A stretch of 64,000 nucleotides of DNA, taken from Fluviicola chungangensis (GTDB lineage Bacteria; Bacteroidota; Bacteroidia; Flavobacteriales_D; Crocinitomicaceae). Under the pieces are notes generated by a model, which saw only the letters and a list, made by a program, of their open reading frames with translations, was not told where the DNA came from and did no database searches. Where the stretch lies: the NCBI RefSeq assembly GCF_007558725.1, contig NZ_VLPL01000008.1, forward strand, positions 1-64,000, in the 5' to 3' direction. Below are positions 51,315 through 60,546 of the stretch, piece after piece (the first letter of the stretch is position 1; each line of letters begins with the position of its first letter). The translations under genes and the position numbers were made by a program.

Positions 51315-53369
51315 TCACATTCCCTGGATCAAAAACTCTGTTCTACGATTCTTCGCTTTATTCTCCGGAGTATCATTCGCCACTTTTGGTTTTGCCTCTC
51401 CAAATCCTTTTGCTTCGAGGCGGTCATCTTCGATTCCGAGCGAGACCAGGTAGCTTTTTACCCCTTTGGCACGTCGGTCGGAAAGATCTAAGTTCTTCGC
51501 GTCATCGCCATCACTATCCGTGTGACCCTGGATCATGATTTTGATCGTTGGATTGCTCTTTAAGAAACGGGAAAATTCGCGCAAAATGAATTTCGATTTG
51601 CTCGAAAGTACATCCGAGTTATAATCGTATAAAATGTCATTGATCGTGTACGCTTCCCCGACTTTCAATTCCTTCACTTCGAGCTTGTTGTTTAAACGGT
51701 TTTCTTTCTTGACGATCTCTTCTTTGGTAATCAGTTTCGAATCAAATGCAGCTCCGTCCTTTTTCACGGAGACCATGATATCCTGCGGTTTTTCCGTTTT
51801 TACCACCACGGCAAATTTTCCGTCGTTTCCGTTTACACGAACCTGTTCCACTTTGTCCGAATTTTCGTATGCAACTTCGATAGTTGCGTTTTCAATAGGT
51901 TTCCCGTTCGGGTCCTTCAAATCTCCCTTGATGATCGTTACGGGCTTCGGACGAGCCTCTTCATACAGGTCAAAGCCGTAAATATCCCATTTACCCTGTT
52001 GCTGAGAAGAAAAATAGGCAAGTTTTCCATCGGTGGAAACAAAGATTCCAACTTCATCACCTTTGGAGTTGATCGGGTAACCGATGTTTTTGGGTTTGCT
52101 CCACACACCGTTTTCTTCGCGCATATAGAAAATATCCAGGCCGCCAACTCCCTTGCGTTCGTCGGAAACAGAAGAAACAAAATACAGGGTTTCACTGTCT
52201 TGATGCAGGAACGGACTTTTGTCTTTACCCGCTGTATTGATCTCGTCAAAAGGTCTTGGAGCTCCCCAGGTACCGTCTGCATTTCTTTTTACCACAAAGA
52301 CGTCGTTGTCTTTTGTTGTTCTGCGGTTTGCTGTGTAGAATAAGGTATTCCCGTCTGCAGACATGGAAGGCTGTGCTTCCCAACCGTCAGGAGTATTGAT
52401 CTTTGGACCCAGATTCACCAATTCCGTCCATTGATAATCCGATGGATTTGGTCCCGTTTTCTGGTAGGTGGTAGAATACAGATCACAGTTCATGTATGGT
52501 TGACCGTTTACTTCCGTTTTCTTACAGGCGCAAATGATCATTTCTTTGTTATCGACAGAAACAGTTGCACCGCCATAACTTTGGAAGTCCCCTTTATTAA
52601 ATGGTTTAGGGAATGCTTTTCCGCCGTCAAATGCAAGTGCATCATCTGTTCGACTGGAGTAGGTGTAAACTTCCTGGATGTTGGAAACGACATCCCCCAG
52701 GTTTTTCAGGTCCTGTTTTCGGGTGTAAAACATCAGCAAGTTATCTGGTGAGATCATCGGTAAATACTCATCGTCTTTTTCAGTACTGACGTTCGGAATT
52801 TTTTTCGGATTGAAAGGAACTTCTTTGCTCAGCATTTCGGTTTCTTCCTTTTGAGAAGCAAGCAGCTTTTTCACATCGGCAAGCTGTTTGGTATATTCGG
52901 CAGCATAGCGCGAGTTGTCATTGTTCTTGAATGCAACGAACTTTTCGAACCACGCGGTTGCCGCTTCCTTTTGGTCCTGGGTATAATTAATAACCCCGAG
53001 GTAATAATAAATATTGGAATGATAATCCGGGCACAGTTCGGCCGCTTTTTCAAATAATCCTTCCGCTTTTAGAAAACTGCGGTCACCCTGAGATGGATTC
53101 GGATTGGTCTCATAAGCCTTGGTACCGGATTCGTAAGCATACATAGCGAATTCGTAGTATGGACCTGCGTTATCCGGCTCTGCTTCAATGGCTTTGGCGA
53201 AATTCGCTGCCGCCGACTGGAGGTCCGGAGAATTTTTTCCCGCATCGATCAATTTTTGTGTCTTTTTAGAAGGCGCCAAACAGGAGGGATCTTCTTCCTG
53301 GGCGTAAAATGAGTTGACAAAAGCAAGAGAAATTCCTGCAACCAATAAGTAGTTCTTCCACATATGCAT
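51315..53369 (-). CDS. OmpA-family protein with TPR and PD40 repeats (second copy)
   Basis: The 684-residue protein has a signal peptide (MHMWKNYLLVAGISLAFVNSFYA). TPR units sit at about 45-180. PD40 repeats follow (DGNTLFYTANRRTTKDNDVFVV, SETLYFVSSVSDERKGVGGLDIFYM, DGKLAYFSSQQQGKWDIYGF). An OmpA domain ends the protein (DILYDYNSDVLSSKSKFIL, IMIQGHTDSDGDDAKNLDLSDRRAKGVKSYL). The layout equals the 48775 protein, but the sequence differs, and it is transcribed toward it. It probably also anchors surface machinery to the wall. Confidence 0.9.
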   Translation of the reverse strand: MHMWKNYLLVAGISLAFVNSFYAQEEDPSCLAPSKKTQKLIDAGKNSPDLQSAAANFAKAIEAEPDNAGPYYEFAMYAYESGTKAYETNPNPSQGDRSFLKAEGLFEKAAELCPDYHSNIYYYLGVINYTQDQKEAATAWFEKFVAFKNNDNSRYAAEYTKQLADVKKLLASQKEETEMLSKEVPFNPKKIPNVSTEKDDEYLPMISPDNLLMFYTRKQDLKNLGDVVSNIQEVYTYSSRTDDALAFDGGKAFPKPFNKGDFQSYGGATVSVDNKEMIICACKKTEVNGQPYMNCDLYSTTYQKTGPNPSDYQWTELVNLGPKINTPDGWEAQPSMSADGNTLFYTANRRTTKDNDVFVVKRNADGTWGAPRPFDEINTAGKDKSPFLHQDSETLYFVSSVSDERKGVGGLDIFYMREENGVWSKPKNIGYPINSKGDEVGIFVSTDGKLAYFSSQQQGKWDIYGFDLYEEARPKPVTIIKGDLKDPNGKPIENATIEVAYENSDKVEQVRVNGNDGKFAVVVKTEKPQDIMVSVKKDGAAFDSKLITKEEIVKKENRLNNKLEVKELKVGEAYTINDILYDYNSDVLSSKSKFILREFSRFLKSNPTIKIMIQGHTDSDGDDAKNLDLSDRRAKGVKSYLVSLGIEDDRLEAKGFGEAKPKVANDTPENKAKNRRTEFLIQGM

Positions 53370-53657
53370 TTAAATACAATTCGAATAGGCAATAATGATG
53401 CCCGATTTACTATATCGTAATTTCGACCAAAAGGTTACTCATTTTCAAAGAAAATTTCAAGCGATACGTGAAAAAGTAGAATTGAAAAGACGAAGCACTT
53501 AGAAAGAGAATGACGCGAGTTGTTTTTTACCGTTCTCTTGCAAGGATCCAGTCTTTTCAATTGTCAATTATTCCTGATCAATTTTTGTTTTTTTGGCACA
53601 ATTTTTTCATGTCATTCGGCGTGAAAATTCATATTTTAGTGAATTAAATTGAAATGA

Positions 53658-54158
53658 ATGAAAACGAACCGTCTCCTCTATAGTTTAAGCTTTTTGCTGC
53701 TTACTTTTCTTATTCCCCATAAACTCCTGGCACAATCCGGTTGTACCGAGCAAAAAGTTGGACGAAGCTATTTCAGTATTTGCTCCGATAACATTGTAAC
53801 GGAAAAAAAGAAACTGTTCCTGACCACGAAAGCAATTCCGAAGAGAATTGACAGTAAAAATACCTTCAAGGTGGTTCATTATTATGTTTCAAACCGGAAA
53901 ACCACTGAAACAGATGAAATATTCCTGGAATACAGCAAGTTTTTAAACAACCTGGAAACGCACGACTTCTTCATTAATGGGAAGGAATTCACAGGGATAT
54001 TGAAGATCGCACTTCCATTTAAGAACGCCGGAGTGAGCACCAATTATGATGGATACGACCTGCTGACTTATGAGTTCAAAGAAGGACGCTTTGTTTCCAA
54101 AAGCAAGCTCACCGATGTGGAGCTGGAAAAGGAAAAAGCAGTGATTCGTCCGCAATAA
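53658..54158 (+). CDS. Secreted protein, unknown, upstream of ankyrin gene
   Basis: The 166-residue protein has a signal peptide (MKTNRLLYSLSFLLLTFLIPHKLLAQ) and no recognised domain. It has two cysteines in CTEQKVGRSYFSIC that could form a loop. It is followed 42 bases later by the ankyrin gene, with no terminator between, so the two may be a unit. Ankyrin proteins are often paired with a partner they bind or neutralise; here that is only a possibility. Confidence 0.7.
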   Translation: MKTNRLLYSLSFLLLTFLIPHKLLAQSGCTEQKVGRSYFSICSDNIVTEKKKLFLTTKAIPKRIDSKNTFKVVHYYVSNRKTTETDEIFLEYSKFLNNLETHDFFINGKEFTGILKIALPFKNAGVSTNYDGYDLLTYEFKEGRFVSKSKLTDVELEKEKAVIRPQ

Positions 54159-54200
54159 ATAATCAACCCGTTACGTCTTTTATCCCATTACTGAGATTGT

Positions 54201-56306
54201 ATGAAATACCTATTACTCTGCTTCGTGCTCCTGGCATCATTCTCCACGTTTACACAAGAAGAAGAAGCTCTGCCGGAAATTACAGATAAACAACAGGTTG
54301 ATTCACCTTTAATGAAGGCAGTGAGGAGCAAGAACCTGGCAGAAGTAAAACGCTTGGTTAATGCTGGTTCTCCGGTCAATGAAAGAGGTCGTTTTGATTA
54401 CAGCCCGGATCCGATCGACGTCGCAATTCAAAACAATTCACAGGAAATTGCACTTTTTTTGCTCGCTCAGGGTGCTACTTCCAGAAGTGGCTTATGCGAT
54501 GCCATTGAATCGGGCGATGTTGCCTGGGTACAAAAATTGATTGGCTACGGCTTCAAGTGTTCGGATGGCGTGTTGAATGCGGTGGAAGCAAATAAACCTG
54601 AAATGGTTTCTTACCTGGTTTCCAAAGGTTTTAGGGTCGACTTTTCTCAAAAGAGAAGAACCGGATTGTTCCGGAAGCACTACGTTTCTCCGCTTGGGGC
54701 CGCCATTGGCCTGAATTCGGATGAAATGGTATATACCCTTGTAAAAGGCGGAGCAAACGTGGAGGAAGCTTTTGCGTATGCCTTGAATGATGGTCGTATC
54801 AAATTGGGACAACAATTGATCGATTTGAATGTGAGTCGGGATAAAATGTTTTTTGGTTGTTTTCAGTACAAATCCCTGGTACTTGCCAAATATTGTATCC
54901 AAAAAGGTGTCGATAAGAATGTGGTGGATAAAGATGGGTTGAATGCTTACCATTATTCCGTTAAATTCGGTTATAAGGAAGGCATGGATTATTGTTTGCA
55001 GGAATTAAAACTCGACCCGGATAAACGGACTGCTTCAAATGAAACTCCTTTGATGCTAGCATGTTCCTCCGGAAGTTTGTTGGTGTTTAATGAGGTATTT
55101 GCAACGCAGAAAGCGTCGCTGGAAGCCGTGGACGTAGATGGAGAGACAGCTCTTTTTTACGCCATGCGAGCGGGGAACCTGGCAATGATCGAATACCTGA
55201 TTACAGCAGGAGCGAATGTCAATCATCAAAACACGCTGGGGAATACGGTTTTCATGGAATCCGCGACCCGGAATAACAGCGATGCCTACGATTTCCTGAA
55301 ACAAGTGAAACCGGATCTGAAACTCAAAAATAATAAAGGACAAAATATCATCAGCTTCCTGATGAATTCACCGCAGAATTCAAAAGAAATCCTGGAATTA
55401 AATGATCAGGGAGCTTCCCTGGATGTGAAATCAGTGAACGGAGAAACCATAGCATTCTATGCCATGAGCAGTTCGAATATGGAACTCCTGGTTCGTGCAA
55501 AGAACACAGGGGCCAATATGGATGCTTATGATTCCAGGGGTTATCGGCCTGGCACTGCAAATGCTGAAATTATTCGCTTTGCAGTGGAGAACGGATGTAA
55601 CCCGAACCGGGAAGATACTTGGGGCGATTCGTACCTGACACAGGCCTTAAAAAACAACCAAATGGACCTGGCGCTGTTCTTAATTCGCAGCGGAGCAGAT
55701 GTGAACTGGAAAAAACGTGGAGAAGAACCTTTGGTATTCCAGGTGGTAAAAGACCATCATTTACCGGCTCTCCAATTGCTGGTCGATAACGGGGCAAAAT
55801 TGAATACAATCAGCCGAACGGGTGAAAGTGTTATGGATATTGCGATAGAGCAGGGAGATGCAGGAATCATAACTTATTTGAAAGGCAAAGGAGCACTGAC
55901 CAAAAAAGAATTGGCGGAATTGGAAATCATCCGCTCAAAGGAAATCCTGAAACTCGACCAATGGATTGCAGACAAGAATTTGACGGAAGCACTTGCTGTT
56001 CTTAATAAGTACCCGGATCTCACGCTTTCGAAAACACAGGTGAGTAACTTGGCTGTTTTGAGCGTGGAAAAGATCAATTTACCCTTGCTGCAGCGCCTGA
56101 TTGAGAAAGAAGGAATGAATATTAATCAATCACTGAATTTCCAGGACCAAAATCTGCTGCACATTGCTGCGGGGACAGGAAACTTGGATTTGGTGCGGCT
56201 TTTGGTCAACAAAGGAGCCGATTCCAAAAAGAAAGATGCCTACGACAAACTACCGGTAGATTACGCAAAATCGAAAGAAGTGAAGAAATACTTAAAGTCC
56301 CTTTAA
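54201..56306 (+). CDS. Secreted ankyrin-repeat protein
   Basis: The 701-residue protein has a signal peptide (MKYLLLCFVLLASFSTFTQ), then about 15-18 ankyrin-like repeats from residue 35 to the end, such as DSPLMKAVRSKNLAEVKRLVNAGSPVNERG, GETALFYAMRAGNLAMIEYLITAGANVNHQN and QNLLHIAAGTGNLDLVRLLVNKGADSKKKD. Ankyrin arrays bind proteins. With an export signal it must work in the periplasm or outside. There is no catalytic domain. Confidence 0.9.
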   Translation: MKYLLLCFVLLASFSTFTQEEEALPEITDKQQVDSPLMKAVRSKNLAEVKRLVNAGSPVNERGRFDYSPDPIDVAIQNNSQEIALFLLAQGATSRSGLCDAIESGDVAWVQKLIGYGFKCSDGVLNAVEANKPEMVSYLVSKGFRVDFSQKRRTGLFRKHYVSPLGAAIGLNSDEMVYTLVKGGANVEEAFAYALNDGRIKLGQQLIDLNVSRDKMFFGCFQYKSLVLAKYCIQKGVDKNVVDKDGLNAYHYSVKFGYKEGMDYCLQELKLDPDKRTASNETPLMLACSSGSLLVFNEVFATQKASLEAVDVDGETALFYAMRAGNLAMIEYLITAGANVNHQNTLGNTVFMESATRNNSDAYDFLKQVKPDLKLKNNKGQNIISFLMNSPQNSKEILELNDQGASLDVKSVNGETIAFYAMSSSNMELLVRAKNTGANMDAYDSRGYRPGTANAEIIRFAVENGCNPNREDTWGDSYLTQALKNNQMDLALFLIRSGADVNWKKRGEEPLVFQVVKDHHLPALQLLVDNGAKLNTISRTGESVMDIAIEQGDAGIITYLKGKGALTKKELAELEIIRSKEILKLDQWIADKNLTEALAVLNKYPDLTLSKTQVSNLAVLSVEKINLPLLQRLIEKEGMNINQSLNFQDQNLLHIAAGTGNLDLVRLLVNKGADSKKKDAYDKLPVDYAKSKEVKKYLKSL

Positions 56307-56339
56307 GTATTTCTTCAGTAATAATTTAGAAAAAATGGC

Positions 56340-56981
56340 TCATTTTTTCCGGGCGATCATAATCCCGTCCCGGATCGGAAGTAAAATATTCTCTACCCGT
56401 GTATCATGCTGGATCAGTTCATTGAACGCTTTCAGCAACTGGGTATCTTTATCGATCTTTCCTTCGGTTTGTAAGACTTTCCCGGACCACAATACATTAT
56501 CGGAGAAAATATATCCTCCGGGTTTTACTTTATCGAAAACCAGGTTATAGTAATGGATATAGTTCATTTTGTCCGCATCAATAAATACCAGGTCGAATTG
56601 CTCGTTCATCGTTGGGATTTCTTCCATGGCATTGCAAATGCGGTAATCTATTTTAGAACCGTATTCGCTTTCGGCAATATAGGAACGCACGAAATCTTCC
56701 AATTGTGCATTGATGTCCAGCGTAATGATTTTGCCGTTTTCGGTCAATCCTTCGGCCATACAAAGTGCCGAATAACCGGTGTATGTTCCGATTTCCAGGA
56801 TGCGTTCCGGACGGATCATCTTTGACAGCATACTCAGTAAACGTCCCTGGAAATGCCCGCTCAGCATACGTGGCTGTAAAATGTTTACATGTGTGTCCCG
56901 GTTCAGCTTTGCCAGTAAAGCCGATTCTGCTGTGGTGTGGGCACAACAATAATCATCCAGTGCCTGATCGATAAATTCCAT
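56340..56981 (-). CDS. SAM-dependent O-methyltransferase
   Basis: The ATG at 56981 (MEFIDQALDDYCCAHTTAE) fits the family; an upstream start would read 30 unrelated residues and overlap the neighbour. The 213-residue enzyme has RILEIGTYTGYSALCMAEGL (SAM-binding glycine loop), KIITLDIN, FDLVFIDADKMNY and GGYIFSDNVLW, typical of caffeoyl-CoA/catechol-type O-methyltransferases. The substrate is unknown. Its start lies 1 base after the stop of the upstream DUF1569-like gene, so they are co-transcribed. Confidence 0.88.
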   Translation of the reverse strand: MEFIDQALDDYCCAHTTAESALLAKLNRDTHVNILQPRMLSGHFQGRLLSMLSKMIRPERILEIGTYTGYSALCMAEGLTENGKIITLDINAQLEDFVRSYIAESEYGSKIDYRICNAMEEIPTMNEQFDLVFIDADKMNYIHYYNLVFDKVKPGGYIFSDNVLWSGKVLQTEGKIDKDTQLLKAFNELIQHDTRVENILLPIRDGIMIARKK

Positions 56982-56982
56982 A

Positions 56983-57432
56983 TTATACTCCGAATTGCTG
57001 TAAATGATGGTCGAGGTGCTTGTACATTCCCAATCCCCATTGTTCTTTGGTGATCTTCCCGAAGAAAGCATGCGGTGCGGAAGTACATTTTTCCATTCCG
57101 CCTTCCTGGAAAGCTACCAAATGATCAATCAACTCCTGCTTTGCTTTTTCAAAATCGGATGTGTTGGTAATGATAAAATCTTTGTGGGTAGGACCGTTCT
57201 TGGGGATGGGCTTCTCGTTGTAGAAGGATTTTTTCATCAGGCTTCCCAATACATAACTCAGGAAAATGCGTTTCAGTTCCTTTTGACCACGTGCCACTTT
57301 CATGGTTTCGCTGCAATGGTCCAGCATTTGTGTCGCATTCATTTTTCCCCAAAGCGGTTGCTTATCTGCCTGGATTTGATTGATTCGTTCAATGCTTTTA
57401 TCCAAAGCCTGTTTCGAAAAAAGAGTTTTCAT
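56983..57432 (-). CDS. DinB/DUF1569-like protein
   Basis: ATG 57432 gives 149 residues beginning MKTLFSKQALDKSIERINQI; a second ATG two codons earlier is possible. The helical pattern with WGKMNATQMLDHCSETM and YKHLDHHLQQFGV looks like DUF1569 in the DinB superfamily, where three histidines hold a metal ion. Activity is unknown; relatives include thiol-dependent transferases. It sits between a methyltransferase-like gene upstream and an O-methyltransferase downstream. Confidence 0.78.
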   Translation of the reverse strand: MKTLFSKQALDKSIERINQIQADKQPLWGKMNATQMLDHCSETMKVARGQKELKRIFLSYVLGSLMKKSFYNEKPIPKNGPTHKDFIITNTSDFEKAKQELIDHLVAFQEGGMEKCTSAPHAFFGKITKEQWGLGMYKHLDHHLQQFGV

Positions 57433-57441
57433 AATCATAAC

Positions 57442-58296
57442 TTAACCTTTCATGTATTCCCAATCTTTAATTTCACGAAACTTTGCAAAGTCCGCTTTTG
57501 CTTTCGGATGCCACAAAGTTGATTCAGGTGAAACGGAGGGAACTTCATCCAAAAGTAAATCTTTTCGGATATAAATCTGGTTCATTCCCAAATCATTTGC
57601 TCCCACAAGGCGGTAACCTTTCTTTTCGGCCAGGTTATTCATTGCAATAACACTTGCCCCGTGGTAGATCGGATGTTTTCCCGGATACATATAATGCGGG
57701 TCGTAGGGAACGACAATATTTTCCAAACCAAACTCGGTATGGGTTTCAATTACAACCACTTTGGGCTGAACAACCGTCAGTGCATCCCAAACCCAGTAGT
57801 CGTTTCCGTCAATGTCAATGGAAAGTAATTCAATTTCTCCGGAAAGTCCTGCTTTTGAAATCAGTTCATTGATGTTTTCCCGTTGAATGATCGCTTGAAT
57901 ATACGTTGGTTTTGGATGATAGGGAGTTGGAATGTTAGAATAGAACTTTTCTCCGCGACGGATCAGTTTCGGATCACCTTCAAAAAACAATCCGGACCAC
58001 CCGAAATGGATCGCCAGGTTACTGCAGTTGCTGTTGATTCCGTCGTTGGAACCGATCTCAATAAAGGTCTTACTTCCTTCTCCGATCAGTGAAAACAGGA
58101 AAAGTAAGAGTCCGTCTTCCTCGAATTGAGAAAAAACCTTGAACCCGGTCGTGTGAAATGCAGGAACCTGTTTATTCTTTTGCGCAAGCTGATACTGCTG
58201 CATTAACGCGCGTTGTCCGATCCCCACGGAAGGATGCAGTTTATCGCGATGTATGCGTTTGCTGAAATAATACTTAACCAGGTTCTTGAGCCACAT
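57442..58296 (-). CDS. FkbM-type methyltransferase-like protein
   Basis: The 284-residue protein has a SAM-binding-type loop FIEIGSNDGINSNCSNLAIHFGWSGLFFEGDP and an acidic motif ELLSIDIDGNDYWVWDAL, as in FkbM-family methyltransferases. It has no membrane segment. FkbM proteins methylate sugars or other small molecules. Nine bases separate it from the DUF1569-like gene, so the three genes form a small operon. The substrate is not known. Confidence 0.72.
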   Translation of the reverse strand: MWLKNLVKYYFSKRIHRDKLHPSVGIGQRALMQQYQLAQKNKQVPAFHTTGFKVFSQFEEDGLLLFLFSLIGEGSKTFIEIGSNDGINSNCSNLAIHFGWSGLFFEGDPKLIRRGEKFYSNIPTPYHPKPTYIQAIIQRENINELISKAGLSGEIELLSIDIDGNDYWVWDALTVVQPKVVVIETHTEFGLENIVVPYDPHYMYPGKHPIYHGASVIAMNNLAEKKGYRLVGANDLGMNQIYIRKDLLLDEVPSVSPESTLWHPKAKADFAKFREIKDWEYMKG

Positions 58297-58395
58297 GCCA
58301 CGAAGTTAATTGATTTTTTGAAAGACTTAAGACCATAGGCAGAAGACTATAGACGGAATTTGTCTTTAGTCTCTTGTCTTGGGGTCCTTAGTCCT

Positions 58396-58731
58396 CTAGT
58401 ACATGAGTTGCTTCTTACTGTTGTTTTTCCATCCTGCCTGACTTTCATAATCTACAAAAAAGATTTTCAAATCTGCCTGGCTCTCATACTGTACGAAAAA
58501 GATGGATTTTTTCGCCTGGCTTTCGTAATCCACAAAAAACCATTTTCCATCATTGTCTCCCGCCTGTGAAGCATATTTTACTTTGTAAACTTTCAGGTCC
58601 GCCTGGGATTCATAATTCACGACAAATACTTTTACATCTGCCTGCGATTCGTAATTAACCGAATAAACTGTTTGTGAAAATGCCTGGCTGGCGCCAAAGA
58701 ATAAGATACCAAATAGGAGTAGTGCTTTCAT
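58396..58731 (-). CDS. Secreted YESQA-repeat protein (DUF6150-like)
   Basis: The 111-residue protein has a signal peptide (MKALLLFGILFFGASQAFSQ). The mature part is six copies of a ~14-residue unit with Y-E/A-S-Q-A: NYESQAD, NYESQAD, KYASQAG, DYESQAK, QYESQAD, DYESQAG, alternating with beta-forming VKVFVV- and KIFFV-type segments. It resembles DUF6150 proteins, whose function is unknown. The regular strand pattern suggests a small solenoid or a fibre-forming protein. Confidence 0.8.
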   Translation of the reverse strand: MKALLLFGILFFGASQAFSQTVYSVNYESQADVKVFVVNYESQADLKVYKVKYASQAGDNDGKWFFVDYESQAKKSIFFVQYESQADLKIFFVDYESQAGWKNNSKKQLMY

Positions 58732-58743
58732 AATTGTTTTTAT

Positions 58744-58812
58744 AAATAGTTCAAAATGCTCAATGTGTTCAAAAATAGCTTAATAGTTTGAACTATTTGA
58801 GCCTTTTTGAAC
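58744..58812. repeat. Nested inverted repeats built on GTTCAAA
   Basis: AAATAGTTCAAA (58744-58755) faces TTTGAACTATTT (58787-58798), and GTTCAAAAA (58768-58776) faces TTTTTGAAC (58804-58812). The two stems interlock, so they exclude each other. The stretch lies between the ABC-F stop and the YESQA-repeat gene on the minus strand and may act as a switchable terminator. Confidence 0.5.
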
Positions 58813-60399
58813 TTACAAATTGATCCTTTGATCAATTTGGATTTGTTCCAGAAAAATTTCATCGTGCGAAACTACAAGGATTGTGCCGTGATACTGATTG
58901 ATCGCAGCCGTAAGTATTTCACTGTTTTGGATGTCAAGGTTATTTGTTGGTTCGTCCAATATCAGCATATCAGGGGCTGCTGTTGAAATTGTCAGGCAGC
59001 ACAAAAGCAAACGCATGCGTTCTCCGCCGCTCAGGTTGCTGCACGATTTATCCCAGGTTTCCTGACCGAAAAGAAAACGGTTCAAACGGATTTTTACTTC
59101 GTGTTCCAGTAAAGAAGTCGTATTGAATTCCAGGGCCTGCTCATAAACTGTTTTTGAAGGATCAATCAGGGAATAATCCTGGTCGATGTAAACAATAGTA
59201 CTTCCTGTTCGTTGAATGCTGCCGCTTTCGGGTTGAAGTTCGCCCAAAATGACTTTCAACAGGCTTGTTTTCCCGGAGCCATTTGATCCATGAATTGCAA
59301 TTCGTTCACCGCTGTTGATTTGGATACTTAAAGGCCTTTCCCATAAGTTGGTTTTTCCATAACTAACATTCAGATCATTCGCTTTGAATAACACTTTCCC
59401 TTTGTGAAGACCGGATTCCTGGAAACCAAACTGCATCTGATCCAGTCCTGATAATTTGGAACGCACTTGTTGCAGATCACCTGAAAGCCCTTCAATCTTA
59501 TCGGAATGCATGCTTTTAACCTTCGCTGTACTATTCTCAGCGTTGTTTCTCATTGTGTTCATCATGATACGAGCCACACCGGCTTTATCTTGTTTCTTTT
59601 TCCCGCGCGAATCCAGCTTCTGCTGTCGTTCCAGGGTTTCGCGCTCTTTTTCTTTGGCTTTTTTTAAACTTTTTTCCGCGTGCTGTAATTCACTCTGAAG
59701 GGCTTGTTGTTCGATGGCTTTCTGTTCGGTGTAGAATTCGTAATTGCCCCCATAAGTCCTGATTCCGGATTGTGACAGTTCGTACATGGTGTCCAGTAAC
59801 TGAAGCAGTTTTCGGTCGTGGCTCACAACAAGAAGGGTGGAAGACGTAGTTCGAATAAAGTCATACAGCAATGATCTGCCTGCCAGGTCCAAATGATTGG
59901 TCGGCTCGTCCATCAGGATTAATTCCGGTTGATGGATCGATATTCCTGCCAGGAAAACCTTCGTTTTTTGCCCGCCGCTGAGTGATTCCAGTTTTTGCTC
60001 CAAATCCAGCTCAAGCAGCTGCCATTGTCGTAGTGCAGATTCACAGCGCTCTTCGATGGCCCAGTCGTCGTTGAGTATTTCCAGGTTTTCATCGGAAACA
60101 TTTCCCTGCAGTATTTGGTTGAGCGCTCTCAGTTTTTCGGCGATCTGTAATGCTTCAGCAATTGTAAGATCATTGTATTGCCCGAATTGCTGGGGGACAT
60201 AATACGGTTCCGACTCCACAGACAATTGTCCGGAAGCCGGTCGGAGTTTCCCTGCGATTAATTTTAACAGGGTAGATTTGCCCGATCCATTATTTCCAAT
60301 GATGGCAGTTTTGTAATGAGTTTGGACAGCCAGGTTGAGATTTTCAAACAACCGGTCCTTATTGGGATGTTGATAAGCTATTTGTTGAAGAAGAACCAT
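58813..60399 (-). CDS. ABC-F family ATPase
   Basis: The 528-residue soluble protein has two ATPase domains and no membrane part. Domain 1: GNNGSGKST, LSGGQKTKVFLA, LILMDEPTNHLD. Domain 2: GSNGSGKTS, LSGGERMRLLL, MLILDEPTNNLD. A charged linker lies between them (about 235-320). ABC-F proteins act on the ribosome, in translation control or antibiotic protection. The linker is of medium length, which does not decide between an EttA/Uup-like house-keeping type and a resistance type. Confidence 0.92.
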   Translation of the reverse strand: MVLLQQIAYQHPNKDRLFENLNLAVQTHYKTAIIGNNGSGKSTLLKLIAGKLRPASGQLSVESEPYYVPQQFGQYNDLTIAEALQIAEKLRALNQILQGNVSDENLEILNDDWAIEERCESALRQWQLLELDLEQKLESLSGGQKTKVFLAGISIHQPELILMDEPTNHLDLAGRSLLYDFIRTTSSTLLVVSHDRKLLQLLDTMYELSQSGIRTYGGNYEFYTEQKAIEQQALQSELQHAEKSLKKAKEKERETLERQQKLDSRGKKKQDKAGVARIMMNTMRNNAENSTAKVKSMHSDKIEGLSGDLQQVRSKLSGLDQMQFGFQESGLHKGKVLFKANDLNVSYGKTNLWERPLSIQINSGERIAIHGSNGSGKTSLLKVILGELQPESGSIQRTGSTIVYIDQDYSLIDPSKTVYEQALEFNTTSLLEHEVKIRLNRFLFGQETWDKSCSNLSGGERMRLLLCCLTISTAAPDMLILDEPTNNLDIQNSEILTAAINQYHGTILVVSHDEIFLEQIQIDQRINL

Positions 60400-60427
60400 G
60401 ATTTCTTTCTGTTAGATGAACAAATCG

Positions 60428-60449
60428 GGTAAACAGCTCTTGGTTTACC
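60428..60449 (-). promoter_or_regulatory. Inverted repeat in the leader of the ABC-F gene
   Basis: GGTAAAC (60428-60434) and GTTTACC (60443-60449) with an 8-base spacer lie about 30-50 bases upstream of the ABC-F start. It could be an operator or a leader hairpin controlling it. Confidence 0.4.
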
Positions 60450-60546
60450 ATCCTGTTTAGAAAGAAATTGTTTTTTACATGGAGGAATTTTTAATTCAAC
60501 ACAAAATTAATTATCAAGTATTAATTATCAAAATCATCATTGATAA

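Noticed and set aside
58305-58395. AGACT/GTCTT-rich stretch before the YESQA-repeat gene stop
   Set aside because: Looks like simple-sequence drift; no regular period and too short for a CRISPR or satellite array.
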